NCBI RefSeq assembly: GCF_029846255.1
Contig: NZ_JARVWQ010000001.1
Coordinates: 62,001-126,000, forward strand
Origin: Amnibacterium sp. CER49
GTDB taxonomy: Bacteria > Actinomycetota > Actinomycetes > Actinomycetales > Microbacteriaceae
Reading direction: 5' to 3'
Length of the DNA stretch: 64,000 bases
Each line of letters opens with the position of its first letter. Within the stretch, counting starts at the first letter, position 1. This document shows positions 51,895 through 61,803 of this stretch, piece after piece. Both the position numbers and the translations under genes were made by a program. The notes beneath the pieces were generated by a model. It had not been told where the DNA came from. It did no database searches and was given only the letters and a program-made list of their open reading frames with translations.

Positions 51895-53156
51895 CCGAGG
51901 ATGCGGTCGTGCCAGGACAGCGCCGACTGGTCGGTGAGGCTCGCCACCTGGTCGACGACGACGCGCTTGCGGGCCGCGTCGTCGGCGGCGGCACGCCAGT
52001 CGCTCGCGAAGGCCGTGTCGAGGTGCTGCGGATGCGCGAGCAGCGCGTCGGCGAGCTCCTGGAGCAGCTCGCGCTGCTGCAGGTACACGGGACGCCGCGT
52101 GTCGTGCGCCATGACGAATGCCGCGACGACCCCCTTGAGCGCCGCGATCTCGGCCTGGATGCCACGGGGCACGACCACGTCGGCACCGAACCGGACGAGG
52201 TCGGCGGCCGGGTGCGCCCGCCGGGTCGCCTGGGTCGCGGCGCCCGCGAAGCGGCCGATGAGCTGGCTCGTGAGGTTCTTGAGCGCGCCGTGCGCCCGCC
52301 GCGAGGCGTCCCAGTCGAGGATCCAGACGTCGAGCGCGCGCAGCCGGTGCAGCGCCTCGACGAGCTCGTCCTGGTCGAACTCGCCGCCGACCCAGGCCGA
52401 CATCGCCGCGACCACGTCGCGCTGCGCCGCGTTCGACCGGAGCGCGGCGACGTCGACGGACTCGGCGACCACCGCGTCCTCGAAGTCGTGCACCGAGTAC
52501 GCGATGTCGTCGGCGAGGTCCATGACCTGCGCCTCGACGCAGCGGCGGTGCTCGGGCGCCCCCTGCCGCAGCCACGCGAACGCCGGGGCGTCGTCGGGGT
52601 AGTACCCGAACTTCTGCCGCCCGCTCGGGTCCTCGACCGCCTCGCCAGGACCCCACGGGTACTTGACGCTCGCGTCGAGGCTGGCCCGCGTGAGGTTCAG
52701 GCCGTAAGGCTGCTCGTCCTGCCCGAACACCTTCGGCTCGAGGCGGGTGAGCAGGCGCAGCGACTGCGCGTTGCCCTCGAAGCCGCCGACGTCGTCGGCC
52801 CACTCCGCGAGCGCCCGCTCGCCGTTGTGGCCGAACGGCGGGTGCCCGAGGTCGTGGGCGAGGCACGCGGTGTCGACGACGTCGGGAGCGAGGTCGAGGC
52901 TGCCGGCGAGCTCGCGACCCACCTGCGCGACCTCGAGCGAGTGGGTGAGCCGGTTGCGGGCGAAGTCGAGGCCGATGGTCGGCGAGAGCACCTGCGTCTT
53001 GGCGGCGAGCCGGCGCAGCGCGCTCGAGTGGAGCAGGCGGGCGCGGTCGCGGGCGAAGTCGCTGCGGCGCGACGAGTGGTCCTCGGGCAGCCAGCGCTCG
53101 CGGTCCTGCTCGCCGTAGGAGGCGTCGGCGGCGGGGTCGCCCCCGCGGTCAACCAC
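51891..53156 (-). CDS. dgt: Deoxyguanosinetriphosphate triphosphohydrolase family protein
   Basis: 421 residues from GTG at 53156, overlapping the end of dusB by 8 bp. The HD-domain metal residues are in [10 protein letters not shown] near 80 and [14 protein letters not shown] near 107, with [16 protein letters not shown] near 215. Dgt-family enzymes hydrolyse dNTPs and affect replication and phage sensitivity. Confidence 0.92.
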   Translation of the reverse strand: MVDRGGDPAADASYGEQDRERWLPEDHSSRRSDFARDRARLLHSSALRRLAAKTQVLSPTIGLDFARNRLTHSLEVAQVGRELAGSLDLAPDVVDTACLAHDLGHPPFGHNGERALAEWADDVGGFEGNAQSLRLLTRLEPKVFGQDEQPYGLNLTRASLDASVKYPWGPGEAVEDPSGRQKFGYYPDDAPAFAWLRQGAPEHRRCVEAQVMDLADDIAYSVHDFEDAVVAESVDVAALRSNAAQRDVVAAMSAWVGGEFDQDELVEALHRLRALDVWILDWDASRRAHGALKNLTSQLIGRFAGAATQATRRAHPAADLVRFGADVVVPRGIQAEIAALKGVVAAFVMAHDTRRPVYLQQRELLQELADALLAHPQHLDTAFASDWRAAADDAARKRVVVDQVASLTDQSALSWHDRILG

Positions 53157-54324
53157 CGCTCGTGTCCAGCTCGGCGCCCGCGAGGTGCTCGCGGCCCGCC
53201 GTGTCGAGGGTGCGCGACTCGAGCCAGCGGTCCGGCAGCGACGGCGACTTCGGGCTGCCGGCACGGCCGCGCTGGCCCTCGGCGGCCTCACCGGGGTACG
53301 GCTGATCGAGGTCGAGGGTGGCGAGCAGCTCGTCGAGCTGCGCGAGCGACTCGACCTGCGCGAGCGCCGCGCGGGTGGCGCCGCCGACGCCGTAGCCCTT
53401 GAAGTACCAGGCGACGTGCTTGCGGATGTCGCGGCAGCCGCGGTGCTCGCCGCCGTCGGGGTCGTCGCCGAAGAACTCGACGAGCAGCTCGGCGTGCCGG
53501 CGGAAGGCGCGGGCGACCTCGCCGAGCGACGGCCGCGCCGCAGGGGCGTCCGTGCCGCCGCCGAGCGCCGCGGCCAGGTCGCCGAACAGCCACGGACGGC
53601 CGAGGCAGCCGCGCCCGACCACGACGCCGTCGCAGCCGGTCTCGGCCATCATGCGCACCGCGTCGTCGGCCGACCAGATGTCGCCGTTGCCGAGCACGGG
53701 CACGCCCGTCACGGTCTCCTTCAGCTTCGTGATGGCGCCCCAGTCGGCGTGCCCCGAGTAGAACTCGGCAGCCGTGCGCGCGTGCAGCGCCATGGACGCC
53801 ACACCGGCGCCCTCGGCGATGCGGCCGGCCTCGAGGTAGGTGAGGTGGTCGGAGTCGATGCCCTTGCGCATCTTCACCGTGAGCGGCAGCGGTCCCGCGG
53901 CCTGCACGGCGCGCTCGACGATCTCGCGGAACAGGTCGAGCTTCCAGGGCAGCGCCGCTCCCCCGCCCTTGCGCGTGACCTTCGGCACCGGGCAGCCGAA
54001 GTTCAGGTCGATGTGGTCGGCGCGGTCCTCGTCGCGCAGCATCGTGACCGCCCGCTCGACCGTGAGCGGGTCGACGCCGTAGAGCTGCACGGAGCGGGGC
54101 GTCTCGGAGTCGTGATGCCGGATGAGGCGCATCGACTCGCGCGTGCGCTCGACGAGCGCGCGGCTCGTGATCATCTCGCTGACGTACAGGCCCGCGCCGA
54201 ACTCGCGGCAGAGCCGCCTGAAGGCGGTGTTCGTGATGCCCGCCATGGGCGCCAGCACGACGGGCGCAGCGAGCCGGAGGGGCCCGATGGCGAGCGGCCG
54301 CGCGGGAGCGAGGGTCGTGGACAT
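53149..54324 (-). CDS. dusB: tRNA-dihydrouridine synthase B
   Basis: 391 residues from ATG at 54324. FMN-binding and substrate motifs include VLAPMAGITNTAFRRLCREFG near 23, DLNFGCPVPKVTRKGGG near 107 (Cys proton donor), HARTAAEFYSGHADWG near 180 and IWSADDA near 220. It reduces uridine in tRNA D-loops. It is followed by dgt with an 8-bp overlap. Confidence 0.93.
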   Translation of the reverse strand: MSTTLAPARPLAIGPLRLAAPVVLAPMAGITNTAFRRLCREFGAGLYVSEMITSRALVERTRESMRLIRHHDSETPRSVQLYGVDPLTVERAVTMLRDEDRADHIDLNFGCPVPKVTRKGGGAALPWKLDLFREIVERAVQAAGPLPLTVKMRKGIDSDHLTYLEAGRIAEGAGVASMALHARTAAEFYSGHADWGAITKLKETVTGVPVLGNGDIWSADDAVRMMAETGCDGVVVGRGCLGRPWLFGDLAAALGGGTDAPAARPSLGEVARAFRRHAELLVEFFGDDPDGGEHRGCRDIRKHVAWYFKGYGVGGATRAALAQVESLAQLDELLATLDLDQPYPGEAAEGQRGRAGSPKSPSLPDRWLESRTLDTAGREHLAGAELDTSGG

Positions 54325-54365
54325 GGGGTCCATTGTCCCAGCCGCCGACGACACGCCGGAGCGCG

Positions 54366-54473
54366 CTACTCCGCGGCGGTGGCCTCGTCGGCCGGCGGCA
54401 CCAGGCAGGCCTCGCCCTCGCACCCGGGAGCGGCGCCCCCGAGCATCGTGAACGCGGGTCGCTCACCGGTCAC
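54366..54473 (-). CDS. Small 35-residue ORF overlapping the DsbA-like gene
   Basis: A GTG at 54473 overlaps the DsbA-like stop (GTGA) and gives a 35-residue peptide with GCEGEACLVPP and an acidic tail. The overlap suggests translational coupling, but the ORF is short. It could be a redox-active small protein or chance. Confidence 0.4.
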   Translation of the reverse strand: MTGERPAFTMLGGAAPGCEGEACLVPPADEATAAE

Positions 54474-55135
54474 CGGACGACCTCCTGCTCGGCCTGCTGC
54501 TCCGCGGCGACCTGCCGCAGGGCACCGGCGAACACCTCGGCGTCCTGCGCGCCGGACACCCCGTAGCGTCCGTCGATGACGAAGAAGGGGACGCCCTGGA
54601 TGCCGTAGGCGGCGGCCTGCGCCTGGTCGGCGTGCACGGCGCCGAGGTACTCGTGCGTCTCCAAGGCCGTGCGCGCCTCCTCGGGATCGAGCCCCGCCTC
54701 CGCGGCGAGCGCGACCAGGTCGTCCACGCGACCCACGTGCCGGCCCTCGACGAAGTAGGCGCGGAAGAGCACCTCCGCGGTCTCGAGCTGGCGGCCGCGC
54801 GCCTTCGCGAGGTGGAGCAGCTCGTGCGCGAGCACCGTGTTCGTGTGCACGACGCGGTCGAAGTCGTAGTCGAGGCCGACGCTCGCCGCGATCCCCGTCA
54901 CCTGCTCGAGCATCTGGTGCACCCGCGGCAGCGGCATGCCCTTCCGCGCCGACAGGAACTCGGCGGTGCTGCCGGCGAAGTCGACCGGGGTGTCGGGCGA
55001 GAGCTCGAACGAGTGGTACTCGACCTCGACCGGCACGCCCGCGCGGCGAGCGCCCTCCTCGAACCTCCGCTTGCCGATGTAGCACCAGGGGCAGGCGATG
55101 TCCGACCAGATGTCGATCCTCACGGCGTCCGTCAC
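54470..55135 (-). CDS. DsbA-family thiol oxidoreductase (FrnE-like)
   Basis: 221 residues. The thioredoxin-fold active site DIACPWCYIGKRRFE is near residue 13, followed by the helical insertion and the cis-Pro segment GIQGVPFFVID near 178. There is no signal peptide, so it works in the cytoplasm, as FrnE/2-hydroxychromene-isomerase-like proteins do. Confidence 0.87.
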   Translation of the reverse strand: MTDAVRIDIWSDIACPWCYIGKRRFEEGARRAGVPVEVEYHSFELSPDTPVDFAGSTAEFLSARKGMPLPRVHQMLEQVTGIAASVGLDYDFDRVVHTNTVLAHELLHLAKARGRQLETAEVLFRAYFVEGRHVGRVDDLVALAAEAGLDPEEARTALETHEYLGAVHADQAQAAAYGIQGVPFFVIDGRYGVSGAQDAEVFAGALRQVAAEQQAEQEVVR

Positions 55136-55185
55136 GGGAAGGACGACCGGCGGACACCCCGACGTATTCCCTTAGGTTCGGTGCC

Positions 55186-55641
55186 GTGGGACGCGAACGG
55201 GTGCTCGAGGACGCCGAGGCGCGCGGGATCCCCGTGGAGATCGTGACGCGGCCCGAAGCCGATTCGCTCGAGGCGGCCGCGGCGCTGCTCGGCATCGAGC
55301 CGGGCAGGATCGTGAAGTCGCTCGTCGTGAAGCGGAGCGACGGCTCGTTCCTCTTCGCGCTCATCCCCGGCGACCGGCAGATCTCGTGGCCGAAGCTCCG
55401 CGCGGCGGTCGGGGTGAACAAGCTGCAGCTGCCCGCCGCCGACCAGGCCCTCGACGCCACCGGCTACGAGCGCGGCACCATCACGCCGCTCGGCAGCAGC
55501 ACGCCGTGGCCCGTCTTCGCCGACGAGCGCATCGCGGGCCGCATCGCGATGGGCGCCGGCGAGCACGGCCTGAGCGCCTTCGTCGACGCGGACGCCCTAC
55601 TGCGCGGCCTCGACGCGACCGTCGCCGACATCAGCGGCTGA
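55186..55641 (+). CDS. YbaK/EbsC-family aminoacyl-tRNA deacylase
   Basis: 151 residues from GTG. The fold motifs are IVKSLVVKRSDGSFLFALIPGDRQISWPKL near residue 42 and GSSTPWPVFADERIAG near 104. YbaK-type proteins hydrolyse mischarged tRNA (for example Cys-tRNA-Pro). It is divergent from the DsbA-like gene. Confidence 0.85.
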   Translation: MGRERVLEDAEARGIPVEIVTRPEADSLEAAAALLGIEPGRIVKSLVVKRSDGSFLFALIPGDRQISWPKLRAAVGVNKLQLPAADQALDATGYERGTITPLGSSTPWPVFADERIAGRIAMGAGEHGLSAFVDADALLRGLDATVADISG

Positions 55642-55832
55642 GGCGTCCCCGCCCTTCGGATTCCGGGCGACTCCCGACGATCCGGGCGTCGTTCCGCGCC
55701 CGCATCGTCGGAAGCCGCCCGGAGCGTACGGCGGATCGCGGGCGACTTCGGCCGACACGGGCGGTCGTATCGTGAGCACGGGCCCGCCGATCGGTGCCGG
55801 ATCGATCGCCGAGCTCGGTGAGGCGACGCCGC

Positions 55833-57665
55833 ATGAGCACGGTCCCGATCGCGGATCACGCATTCCTCTCCGACGGCCGCACAGGGGCGCTCGTCACCCG
55901 CGACGGCTCCATCGACTGGCTGTGCCTGCCGCGGTTCGACTCCCCCGCGGTGCTCGCCCGCCTGCTCGACGACGAGGCCGGTCACCTGCTTGTTCGACCC
56001 GCCGACCCGGCTGCGGTGCCGACGCGTCGGTACCTGCCGCAGACGCTCGTGCTCGAGACGACCTGGACGTGCTCGACCGGTCGGGTGCAGGTGGTCGACG
56101 CCCTCGCGCTCGGCCCGGACGAGCGCGGACACGACATCGGCGCGGCATCACCGGGTGTGCTGCTCCGCACCGCGACCTGCGTGGACGGCGAGGTGGACCT
56201 CGAGGTCGCATGGGCGCCGAGGCCCGAGTTCGGTCTCGTGCATCCGATCCTCGAGGAGGTACCCGGCGGCGTCCTCGCGGTCGGCGCGGCGACGCAGCTC
56301 GTCCTCTCGATCGAGGCCCCGCTCACGCTCGACGGTGCGAGCGCTCGGGGACGGATCCGGCTCACGGCGAACCAGCGGCTCGCGGTGGCGATGGAGCAGG
56401 CCGACGGCTGGTCCCCGCCGGTTCGTCCATGGACCGCAGCGGCGATCCTGTCCCGGCTCCGCGACACCGAGGCCGCCTGGCGCAGCTGGTCGGACCTGCA
56501 CCAGTCGTACCGGGGCCCGCACCGCGACCTCGTGCACCGCAGCGGCCTCGTCCTGCAGGGACTCACCTACGCGCACACGGGCGCCGTCGTGGCTGCTGCG
56601 ACCACGAGCCTCCCGGAAGGGGTCGGCACGGGTCGGACCTGGGACTACCGGTTCACGTGGGTGCGGGACGCGAGTCTCACGCTCCGCGGCCTCTACGTCG
56701 CGGCCTGCCCGGACGAGGCGGGTCGGTTCTTCGCCTTCCTCGCCAGAGCCGCGGCGACCCAGCTGCGCCGCGGCGTACCGCTGCAGATCATGTACGGCAT
56801 CGGCGGCGAGCGGGACCTGACCGAGCGGGAGCTGCCTCACCTGGCGGGATGGCGCGACAGCCGACCGGTGCGCGTCGGCAACGGCGCCTGGGGGCAACGG
56901 CAGCAGGACGTGTACGGCGCGCTGCTCGACGCCGCGTGGGAGCTGCGGGAGCAGCTCGGGGACATCGAGGGCACCACCCGCCGCCTGCTCGTCGACGCGG
57001 TGGAGACGGTCTGCGCGACGTGGCGCGAGCCGGACGCCGGCATCTGGGAGGTCCGCGGTCCGCTGAAGCGCTATCTGCACAGCGCCCTGCTGGGGTGGGT
57101 GGCGCTCGACCGCGGCGTCCGGCTGGCGGAGCTCCTCGGGGTCATGGACCGGCTCCCGCGGTGGACCGAGGTCCGGGAGGAGATCGCGAAGGAGATCCTC
57201 GAGCGGGGCTGGAACCCCCGCGTCGGCGCGTTCACGCAGAGCTTCGGCAGCGACGAGCTCGACGCCGCGGTCCTGCTCGTCGCGCTCGTCGGGTTCCTGC
57301 CGGCCGACGACCCGCGGATCGTGGCGACGGTCGACGCGGTGCGCCGCGCGCTGTCGGACGAACGCGGTCTGGTGCTCCGCTACCGCGGCGACGACGGGCT
57401 CGAGGGCGCGGAGGGCAGCTTCCTGCTCTGCACCTTCTGGCTCGCCGAGGCCCTGGCACGGACGGGCCGCCCTGCCGAGGCGGCCGAGGTGCTCGATCGG
57501 GCCGCCGGTTCCGCGAACGACCTCGGGCTGCTCGCCGAGGAGGTGGACGCATCGACCGGCGAGCTCCTCGGCAACTTCCCGCAGGCGTTCAGCCACCTGG
57601 GCCTCGTCCTCGCCGCCCAGGCGATCGCCGACGCCGACGTCTCGGAGGCTCCCCGAGGAGCCTGA
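55833..57665 (+). CDS. Glycoside hydrolase family 15 (glucoamylase or trehalase type)
   Basis: 610 residues from ATG at 55833 (GGTGAGG upstream). The N-terminal beta-sandwich starts PIADHAFLSDGRTGALVTRDGSIDWLCLPRFDSPAV, the GH15 signature. The (alpha/alpha)6 barrel has TWDYRFTWVRDAS near 273, ATWREPDAGIWEVRG near 397 (general acid Glu) and GNFPQAFSHLGL near 580. There is no signal peptide, so it is cytoplasmic, acting on trehalose or glucans. Confidence 0.88.
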   Translation: MSTVPIADHAFLSDGRTGALVTRDGSIDWLCLPRFDSPAVLARLLDDEAGHLLVRPADPAAVPTRRYLPQTLVLETTWTCSTGRVQVVDALALGPDERGHDIGAASPGVLLRTATCVDGEVDLEVAWAPRPEFGLVHPILEEVPGGVLAVGAATQLVLSIEAPLTLDGASARGRIRLTANQRLAVAMEQADGWSPPVRPWTAAAILSRLRDTEAAWRSWSDLHQSYRGPHRDLVHRSGLVLQGLTYAHTGAVVAAATTSLPEGVGTGRTWDYRFTWVRDASLTLRGLYVAACPDEAGRFFAFLARAAATQLRRGVPLQIMYGIGGERDLTERELPHLAGWRDSRPVRVGNGAWGQRQQDVYGALLDAAWELREQLGDIEGTTRRLLVDAVETVCATWREPDAGIWEVRGPLKRYLHSALLGWVALDRGVRLAELLGVMDRLPRWTEVREEIAKEILERGWNPRVGAFTQSFGSDELDAAVLLVALVGFLPADDPRIVATVDAVRRALSDERGLVLRYRGDDGLEGAEGSFLLCTFWLAEALARTGRPAEAAEVLDRAAGSANDLGLLAEEVDASTGELLGNFPQAFSHLGLVLAAQAIADADVSEAPRGA

Positions 57666-57701
57666 CCGCGACGGCACAGCGGGGCCTGCGGGCGGCTGGG
57701 C

Positions 57702-58895
57702 TCACGACCGGGCGCGGTCGTCCCCCGCGAGCACGACCGCCAGGCGCCGCAGCAGCGGGTGCCGCCGCAGCCCGTCCGGGATGCTCAGCCCGCCACGGCA
57801 CACCCGCACGAAGGCGTCCGCGCCGCGCCCCGTCCGGGTCAGCGCGAGGTGCACGAGCAGCGGATGGCGCTCGAAGAGGCGCAGCAGCAGGGCCCCGCCG
57901 CGCTGCTCGGGCTCGAGCTCGACGCGGACCATCTGCGCGTACTGCTCGAGCCGGGCGACGCCGTTCCGAGCGCCGGCGGCCGCCGCCTCACCCGCCGCCC
58001 GGCCGGAGCGCAGCGCGAACGAGATGCCCTCGCGGGTCCACGGCTCGAGCAGGCCCGCGGCGTCGCCGGCGACGAGCACCCGCCCCCGGCGGACCGGCGA
58101 ACCGGGTTCCCGCCATCGGGTGAGATGCCCGGACGAGCGCTCGACCGGCAGACCGCCGAGCCCCAGCTCGTGCACGAACCGGTCGAGGTACCGCCTCGTG
58201 GCGCCGCCGTCGCCCTTGCGCTCCATGACACCGACCGTGAGGCGATCCGCCTTCGGGAACACCCAGCCGTACGTGCCGGGAGCGGCTCCCCAGTCGAGGT
58301 GGACCCGGCCGGCCCACCCCGGTTCCATGCCGGCCAGCTCGAGCTCGAGCTCGAGCTCGAGACCGAGATCGGAGCGCCCGATGCGGACGCCGACGAAACG
58401 GCCCACGACCCCGGCCGAGCCGTCCGCGCCGACCACGACCGACGCGCTGACCACCACGCCGTCGGTCGTGTGCACCGCGACCCCGCCCTCGATCTCCTCG
58501 AGGCGCCGCACGCGGACACCGTCGCGGAAGACCGCTCCGGCTGCGACCGCCGCGTCGACGAGCGCCTGGTCGAACCGGTCGCGGTCGGTGAGGGCGAGGA
58601 AGGGCCTCGTCGAGCGGATCGCGCGCGCACGGCCGCCCTTCCGCGCGACGGTGACGGTGTCGATGCGGCGCACGACCGCCGCCGCGGCCTCGGCCGGCAG
58701 CTCCGCGAGCGAGGCGCCGATCAGGCCGCCGCCGCACGTCTTGTACCGCGGGAAGCGAGCCGCGTCGACGAGCAGCACCCGGGCGCCGGCGAGCGCGGCG
58801 GCCCGAGCCGCGGACGACCCCGCGGGGCCGGCGCCGACGACGAGGACGTCCCAGCGCTTCGTCCCGTCGGGCTCCGCGGGCGCGGCGGCGATCAG
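57702..58895 (-). CDS. Geranylgeranyl-reductase-family FAD protein
   Basis: 397 residues. The Rossmann motif [14 protein letters not shown] is near residue 16, FPRYKTCGGG near 48, VVVGADGSAGVV near 150 and VLVAGDAAGLLEPWTREGI near 268, as in isoprenoid-reducing flavoproteins. No ATG, GTG or TTG precedes the fold in this frame. CTG at 58895 overlaps the permease stop (CTGA), mimicking ATGA junctions, and is the likely start. A GAGCTC tandem near 58338-58362 encodes a Leu-Glu run. It may reduce menaquinone or polyprenyl chains. Confidence 0.8.
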   Translation of the reverse strand: MIAAAPAEPDGTKRWDVLVVGAGPAGSSAARAAALAGARVLLVDAARFPRYKTCGGGLIGASLAELPAEAAAAVVRRIDTVTVARKGGRARAIRSTRPFLALTDRDRFDQALVDAAVAAGAVFRDGVRVRRLEEIEGGVAVHTTDGVVVSASVVVGADGSAGVVGRFVGVRIGRSDLGLELELELELAGMEPGWAGRVHLDWGAAPGTYGWVFPKADRLTVGVMERKGDGGATRRYLDRFVHELGLGGLPVERSSGHLTRWREPGSPVRRGRVLVAGDAAGLLEPWTREGISFALRSGRAAGEAAAAGARNGVARLEQYAQMVRVELEPEQRGGALLLRLFERHPLLVHLALTRTGRGADAFVRVCRGGLSIPDGLRRHPLLRRLAVVLAGDDRARS

Positions 58896-60496
58896 CGGCC
58901 CACCGGCACGACGTCCTCGGTGTCCTCCCCCGCCGGCACCGGACCGCGGCGGTCGGGCCGGGCGACGAGGAAGTAGACCGCACCGATCGCGAGCAGCACC
59001 ACCATCACCGCGAGTGTGATCCAGTCGAGGTTGAAGAGCGCTCCGCGGGGGCTCGAGAGCCCGCTCGGCAGCACGATGTCGATGAGCATGACCGCGAGGT
59101 AGAGCGCGGCGGCGATGCTGACCGGCCACCCCCAGCGGCCGAGCCGGAAGACGCCGGCGGGCTGCCAGCCGCGGCTGCGCGCGATCATCGATCCGATCAC
59201 GGTGAGCAGGAACGACAGGTAGATCCCCGAGACGCCGAACGAGACGAGCGCGGTCAGCGCGTTGATGCCCGCGGGGAACACGAACCAGAGGATGTGCACG
59301 TCCTTCGCCGGGTTGATGTTCACGAGCAGGGTGAACAGCACGGGCACCACCCCCGCCACGAGCAGGGCGTTCGCCGGCGTCTGGAAGCGGGGCGACACCC
59401 GCCGCATCCAGCCGCTCGCCGGCAGCTGGCGGTCGCGGGCGTAGGAGAACAGCAGCCGGGACCCGGCCCCCTGCACCGCGGTGCCGCAGGAGAAGAAGGC
59501 GATGAGGACGACGAGCAGGAACACGTCCTGCAGCCACTGCGGCAGCGCGCCGAGGATGACGGGCACGCCGCCCGAGAACGACACGGCGGAGGCGTAGCCC
59601 TTCGCGGTCGCGGGCGTGGCGAGCAGCAGCCCCGCGACGAGCACGAACGACGCGATGCCGCCGTAGAGCAGGGCGGAGCGCATCGCGCGCGGCACCTGCC
59701 GGGACGCGTTCTTCGTCTCCTCCGCGATGTCGCCGGCCGATTCGAAGCCGTAGAAGATGTAGCTGTGCGCGAGCACCGCGACGAGCGCGGCGCCGATCCA
59801 CGAGCCACCGAAGTCGACGCCGAGGGTGTTCGTCTTCACGCTCTCGGCGCCGTGGGAGGTGAAGAGGAAGTCGAAGCCGTGGTGGAAGCCGACGACGGCG
59901 AGCGCGATCGCCACCCCGAACGTGCCGATGGTCTCCACGTACACGCCGAGCCGGCTGATGTAGCCCATCGCCTTGGCGCCGACCGTGTTGACGATGGTCT
60001 GCACGACGATGAGGGCGACGGTGGCCCCGAGGATCAGCGCGTGGTTCGTCGGATCGAGCTTCAGGCCGAACAGGTCGTTCAGCAGCGCGGCGAGGTAGCC
60101 GACGAGGCCCGTGTCGACGCTCGCCACCGTGACGAGCAGCGCGAGACCGTAGATCCAGCCGACCCACCAGCCGTAGGCGGGGCTCACGCTGCGCTTCGCG
60201 TACTGGTACAGGGCGCCGGCGAGCGGGTAGTGGCTGCCGAGCTCGCCGAAGACGAGGGCGACGAGCAGCATGAAGGCGACGACCGGGATCATCAGCCAGA
60301 TGTAGGCGGGTCCCGCCGCGCCCGCCCCGAGCACGAAGAGCGAGTACACGCCGACCATCGGCGAGAGGTACGAGAAGGCGATGCTGAAGTTGTCGAACAG
60401 CCCGAGCACCCGCCGCAGCTCGGGCCGGTAGCCGAGCCCGATCAGCCGGTCGTTCTCGTCGGTGTCGTCGCGGACCACGGGCGGCCGTGCGGTCAT
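58892..60496 (-). CDS. APC-superfamily amino-acid permease
   Basis: 534 residues and twelve helices. The start RLIGLGYRPELRRVLGLFDNFSIAFSYLSPMVGVYSL and the later YGFESAGDIAEETKNASRQVPRAM match the amino-acid/choline transporter (ACT/BAT1-like) branch. The substrate is probably an amino acid or GABA-like compound. The flavoprotein downstream is translationally linked to it. Confidence 0.87.
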   Translation of the reverse strand: MTARPPVVRDDTDENDRLIGLGYRPELRRVLGLFDNFSIAFSYLSPMVGVYSLFVLGAGAAGPAYIWLMIPVVAFMLLVALVFGELGSHYPLAGALYQYAKRSVSPAYGWWVGWIYGLALLVTVASVDTGLVGYLAALLNDLFGLKLDPTNHALILGATVALIVVQTIVNTVGAKAMGYISRLGVYVETIGTFGVAIALAVVGFHHGFDFLFTSHGAESVKTNTLGVDFGGSWIGAALVAVLAHSYIFYGFESAGDIAEETKNASRQVPRAMRSALLYGGIASFVLVAGLLLATPATAKGYASAVSFSGGVPVILGALPQWLQDVFLLVVLIAFFSCGTAVQGAGSRLLFSYARDRQLPASGWMRRVSPRFQTPANALLVAGVVPVLFTLLVNINPAKDVHILWFVFPAGINALTALVSFGVSGIYLSFLLTVIGSMIARSRGWQPAGVFRLGRWGWPVSIAAALYLAVMLIDIVLPSGLSSPRGALFNLDWITLAVMVVLLAIGAVYFLVARPDRRGPVPAGEDTEDVVPVGR

Positions 60497-60630
60497 CGGA
60501 TGCCTTCCTCGCCGGGCGCGCGAGGAGGCTCCGGCGGGTGCCGGAAGGGGCTCGTCCTCGAGCGACGGCTGATCCTATTGACAGCGGAGGCGGCGGGGCC
60601 AGCGGCGCCGGATGGGCTCGTGGACGCGGC

Positions 60631-61803
60631 TCAGGAGAAGGCGCTGATGCCCGTGAGCGCGCGGCCGATCACGAGCTGGTGGACCTCGTCGGTGCCCTCG
60701 TAGGTGCGCACCGACTCGAGGTTCGCGAGGTGCCGCATCACCGGGAAGCGGTCGGTGACGCCGTCGCCGCCGAGCAGCGAGCGGGCGGTGCCCGCGATCG
60801 CGATCGCGGTGCGCACGTTGTTCAGCTTGCCGACGCTGATCTGCACGGGCGGGAGCGCGCCGCGCTCCTTCAGCCGCCCGAGATGCATGGCGAGCAGCAC
60901 GCCCTTCTCGTACTCCACGAGCATGTCCGCGAGCTTCGCCTGCACGAGCTGGCGGGCGGCGATCGGCTCGCCGAACACGACCCGCCCGGTGGCGTGCCCG
61001 AGCGCCGCCTCGATGCAGGCACGGGCCGCGCCGAGCACGCCCCACACGATGCCGAACCGCGCCTCGTTGAGGCAGCCGAACGGACCCGAGAGCCCGCGGG
61101 CGCCGGGCAGCAGGGCGTCGGCGGGCACCCGCACCTCGTCGAGGTGGACGTCGCACTGGATCGAGGCGCGCATGGAGAGCTTGCCGCGGATCGGGACCGC
61201 CTGGAAGCCCGGGGTCGCGGTGGGGACGACGAAGCCGCGGACGCCGTCGTCGGTCGCGGCCCAGACGACGGCGACGTCGGCGACGCTCGCCAGCCCGATC
61301 CAGCGCTTCGACCCGGTCAGCACCCAGTCGTCGCCGTCGCGCCTCGCGACCGTGCGCATGGTGCCCGGGTCGCTGCCGCCCTGGGGCTCGGTGAGCGCGA
61401 AGCAGCCGATCCTCCGGCCGGCCGCCAGGTCGGGCAGCAGCGCGGCCTTCTGCTCCTCGGAGCCGTACTTGCGGATCGCCGACATCGCGAGCGAGCCCTG
61501 CACCGAGACGAAGGTGCGCCACGCGGAGTCGACCGCCTCGAGCTCGAGGCACACGAGGCCGTACGAGACCGGTCCGGCGCCGGCGCACCCGTAGCCCGCG
61601 AGGTGCATGCCGAGGAACCCCGCGGCGCCGAGCTCCGGCACGAGCTCGGCCGCGAAGCGGGCGCGCTCGAAGTCCTCGTCGATGGTGGGGCGGATGCGCT
61701 CGGCCGCGAAGTCGCGGGCGCGCTGCTGCCACGCGCGCTCCTCCGGGGCGAGCAGCGCCGCGGTGTCGAAGACCGCCGCGAGGGCGTCGGCGGGATCGGT
61801 CAT
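60631..61803 (-). CDS. Acyl-CoA dehydrogenase, glutaryl-CoA-dehydrogenase-like
   Basis: 390 residues. The flavin-binding segment CFALTEPQGGSDPGTMRT near 145 and the C-terminal catalytic-base region VRTYEGTDEVHQLVIGRALTGISAF near 365 match glutaryl-CoA dehydrogenases, which oxidise and decarboxylate glutaryl-CoA to crotonyl-CoA. Its ATG overlaps the CoA-transferase stop (ATGA). The pair suggests lysine or tryptophan catabolism through glutarate. Confidence 0.85.
   Translation of the reverse strand: MTDPADALAAVFDTAALLAPEERAWQQRARDFAAERIRPTIDEDFERARFAAELVPELGAAGFLGMHLAGYGCAGAGPVSYGLVCLELEAVDSAWRTFVSVQGSLAMSAIRKYGSEEQKAALLPDLAAGRRIGCFALTEPQGGSDPGTMRTVARRDGDDWVLTGSKRWIGLASVADVAVVWAATDDGVRGFVVPTATPGFQAVPIRGKLSMRASIQCDVHLDEVRVPADALLPGARGLSGPFGCLNEARFGIVWGVLGAARACIEAALGHATGRVVFGEPIAARQLVQAKLADMLVEYEKGVLLAMHLGRLKERGALPPVQISVGKLNNVRTAIAIAGTARSLLGGDGVTDRFPVMRHLANLESVRTYEGTDEVHQLVIGRALTGISAFS

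Noticed and set aside
58338-58362. GAGCTC tandem in the flavoprotein gene
   Set aside because: Short and in frame (Leu-Glu repeats); no sign of a separate element.
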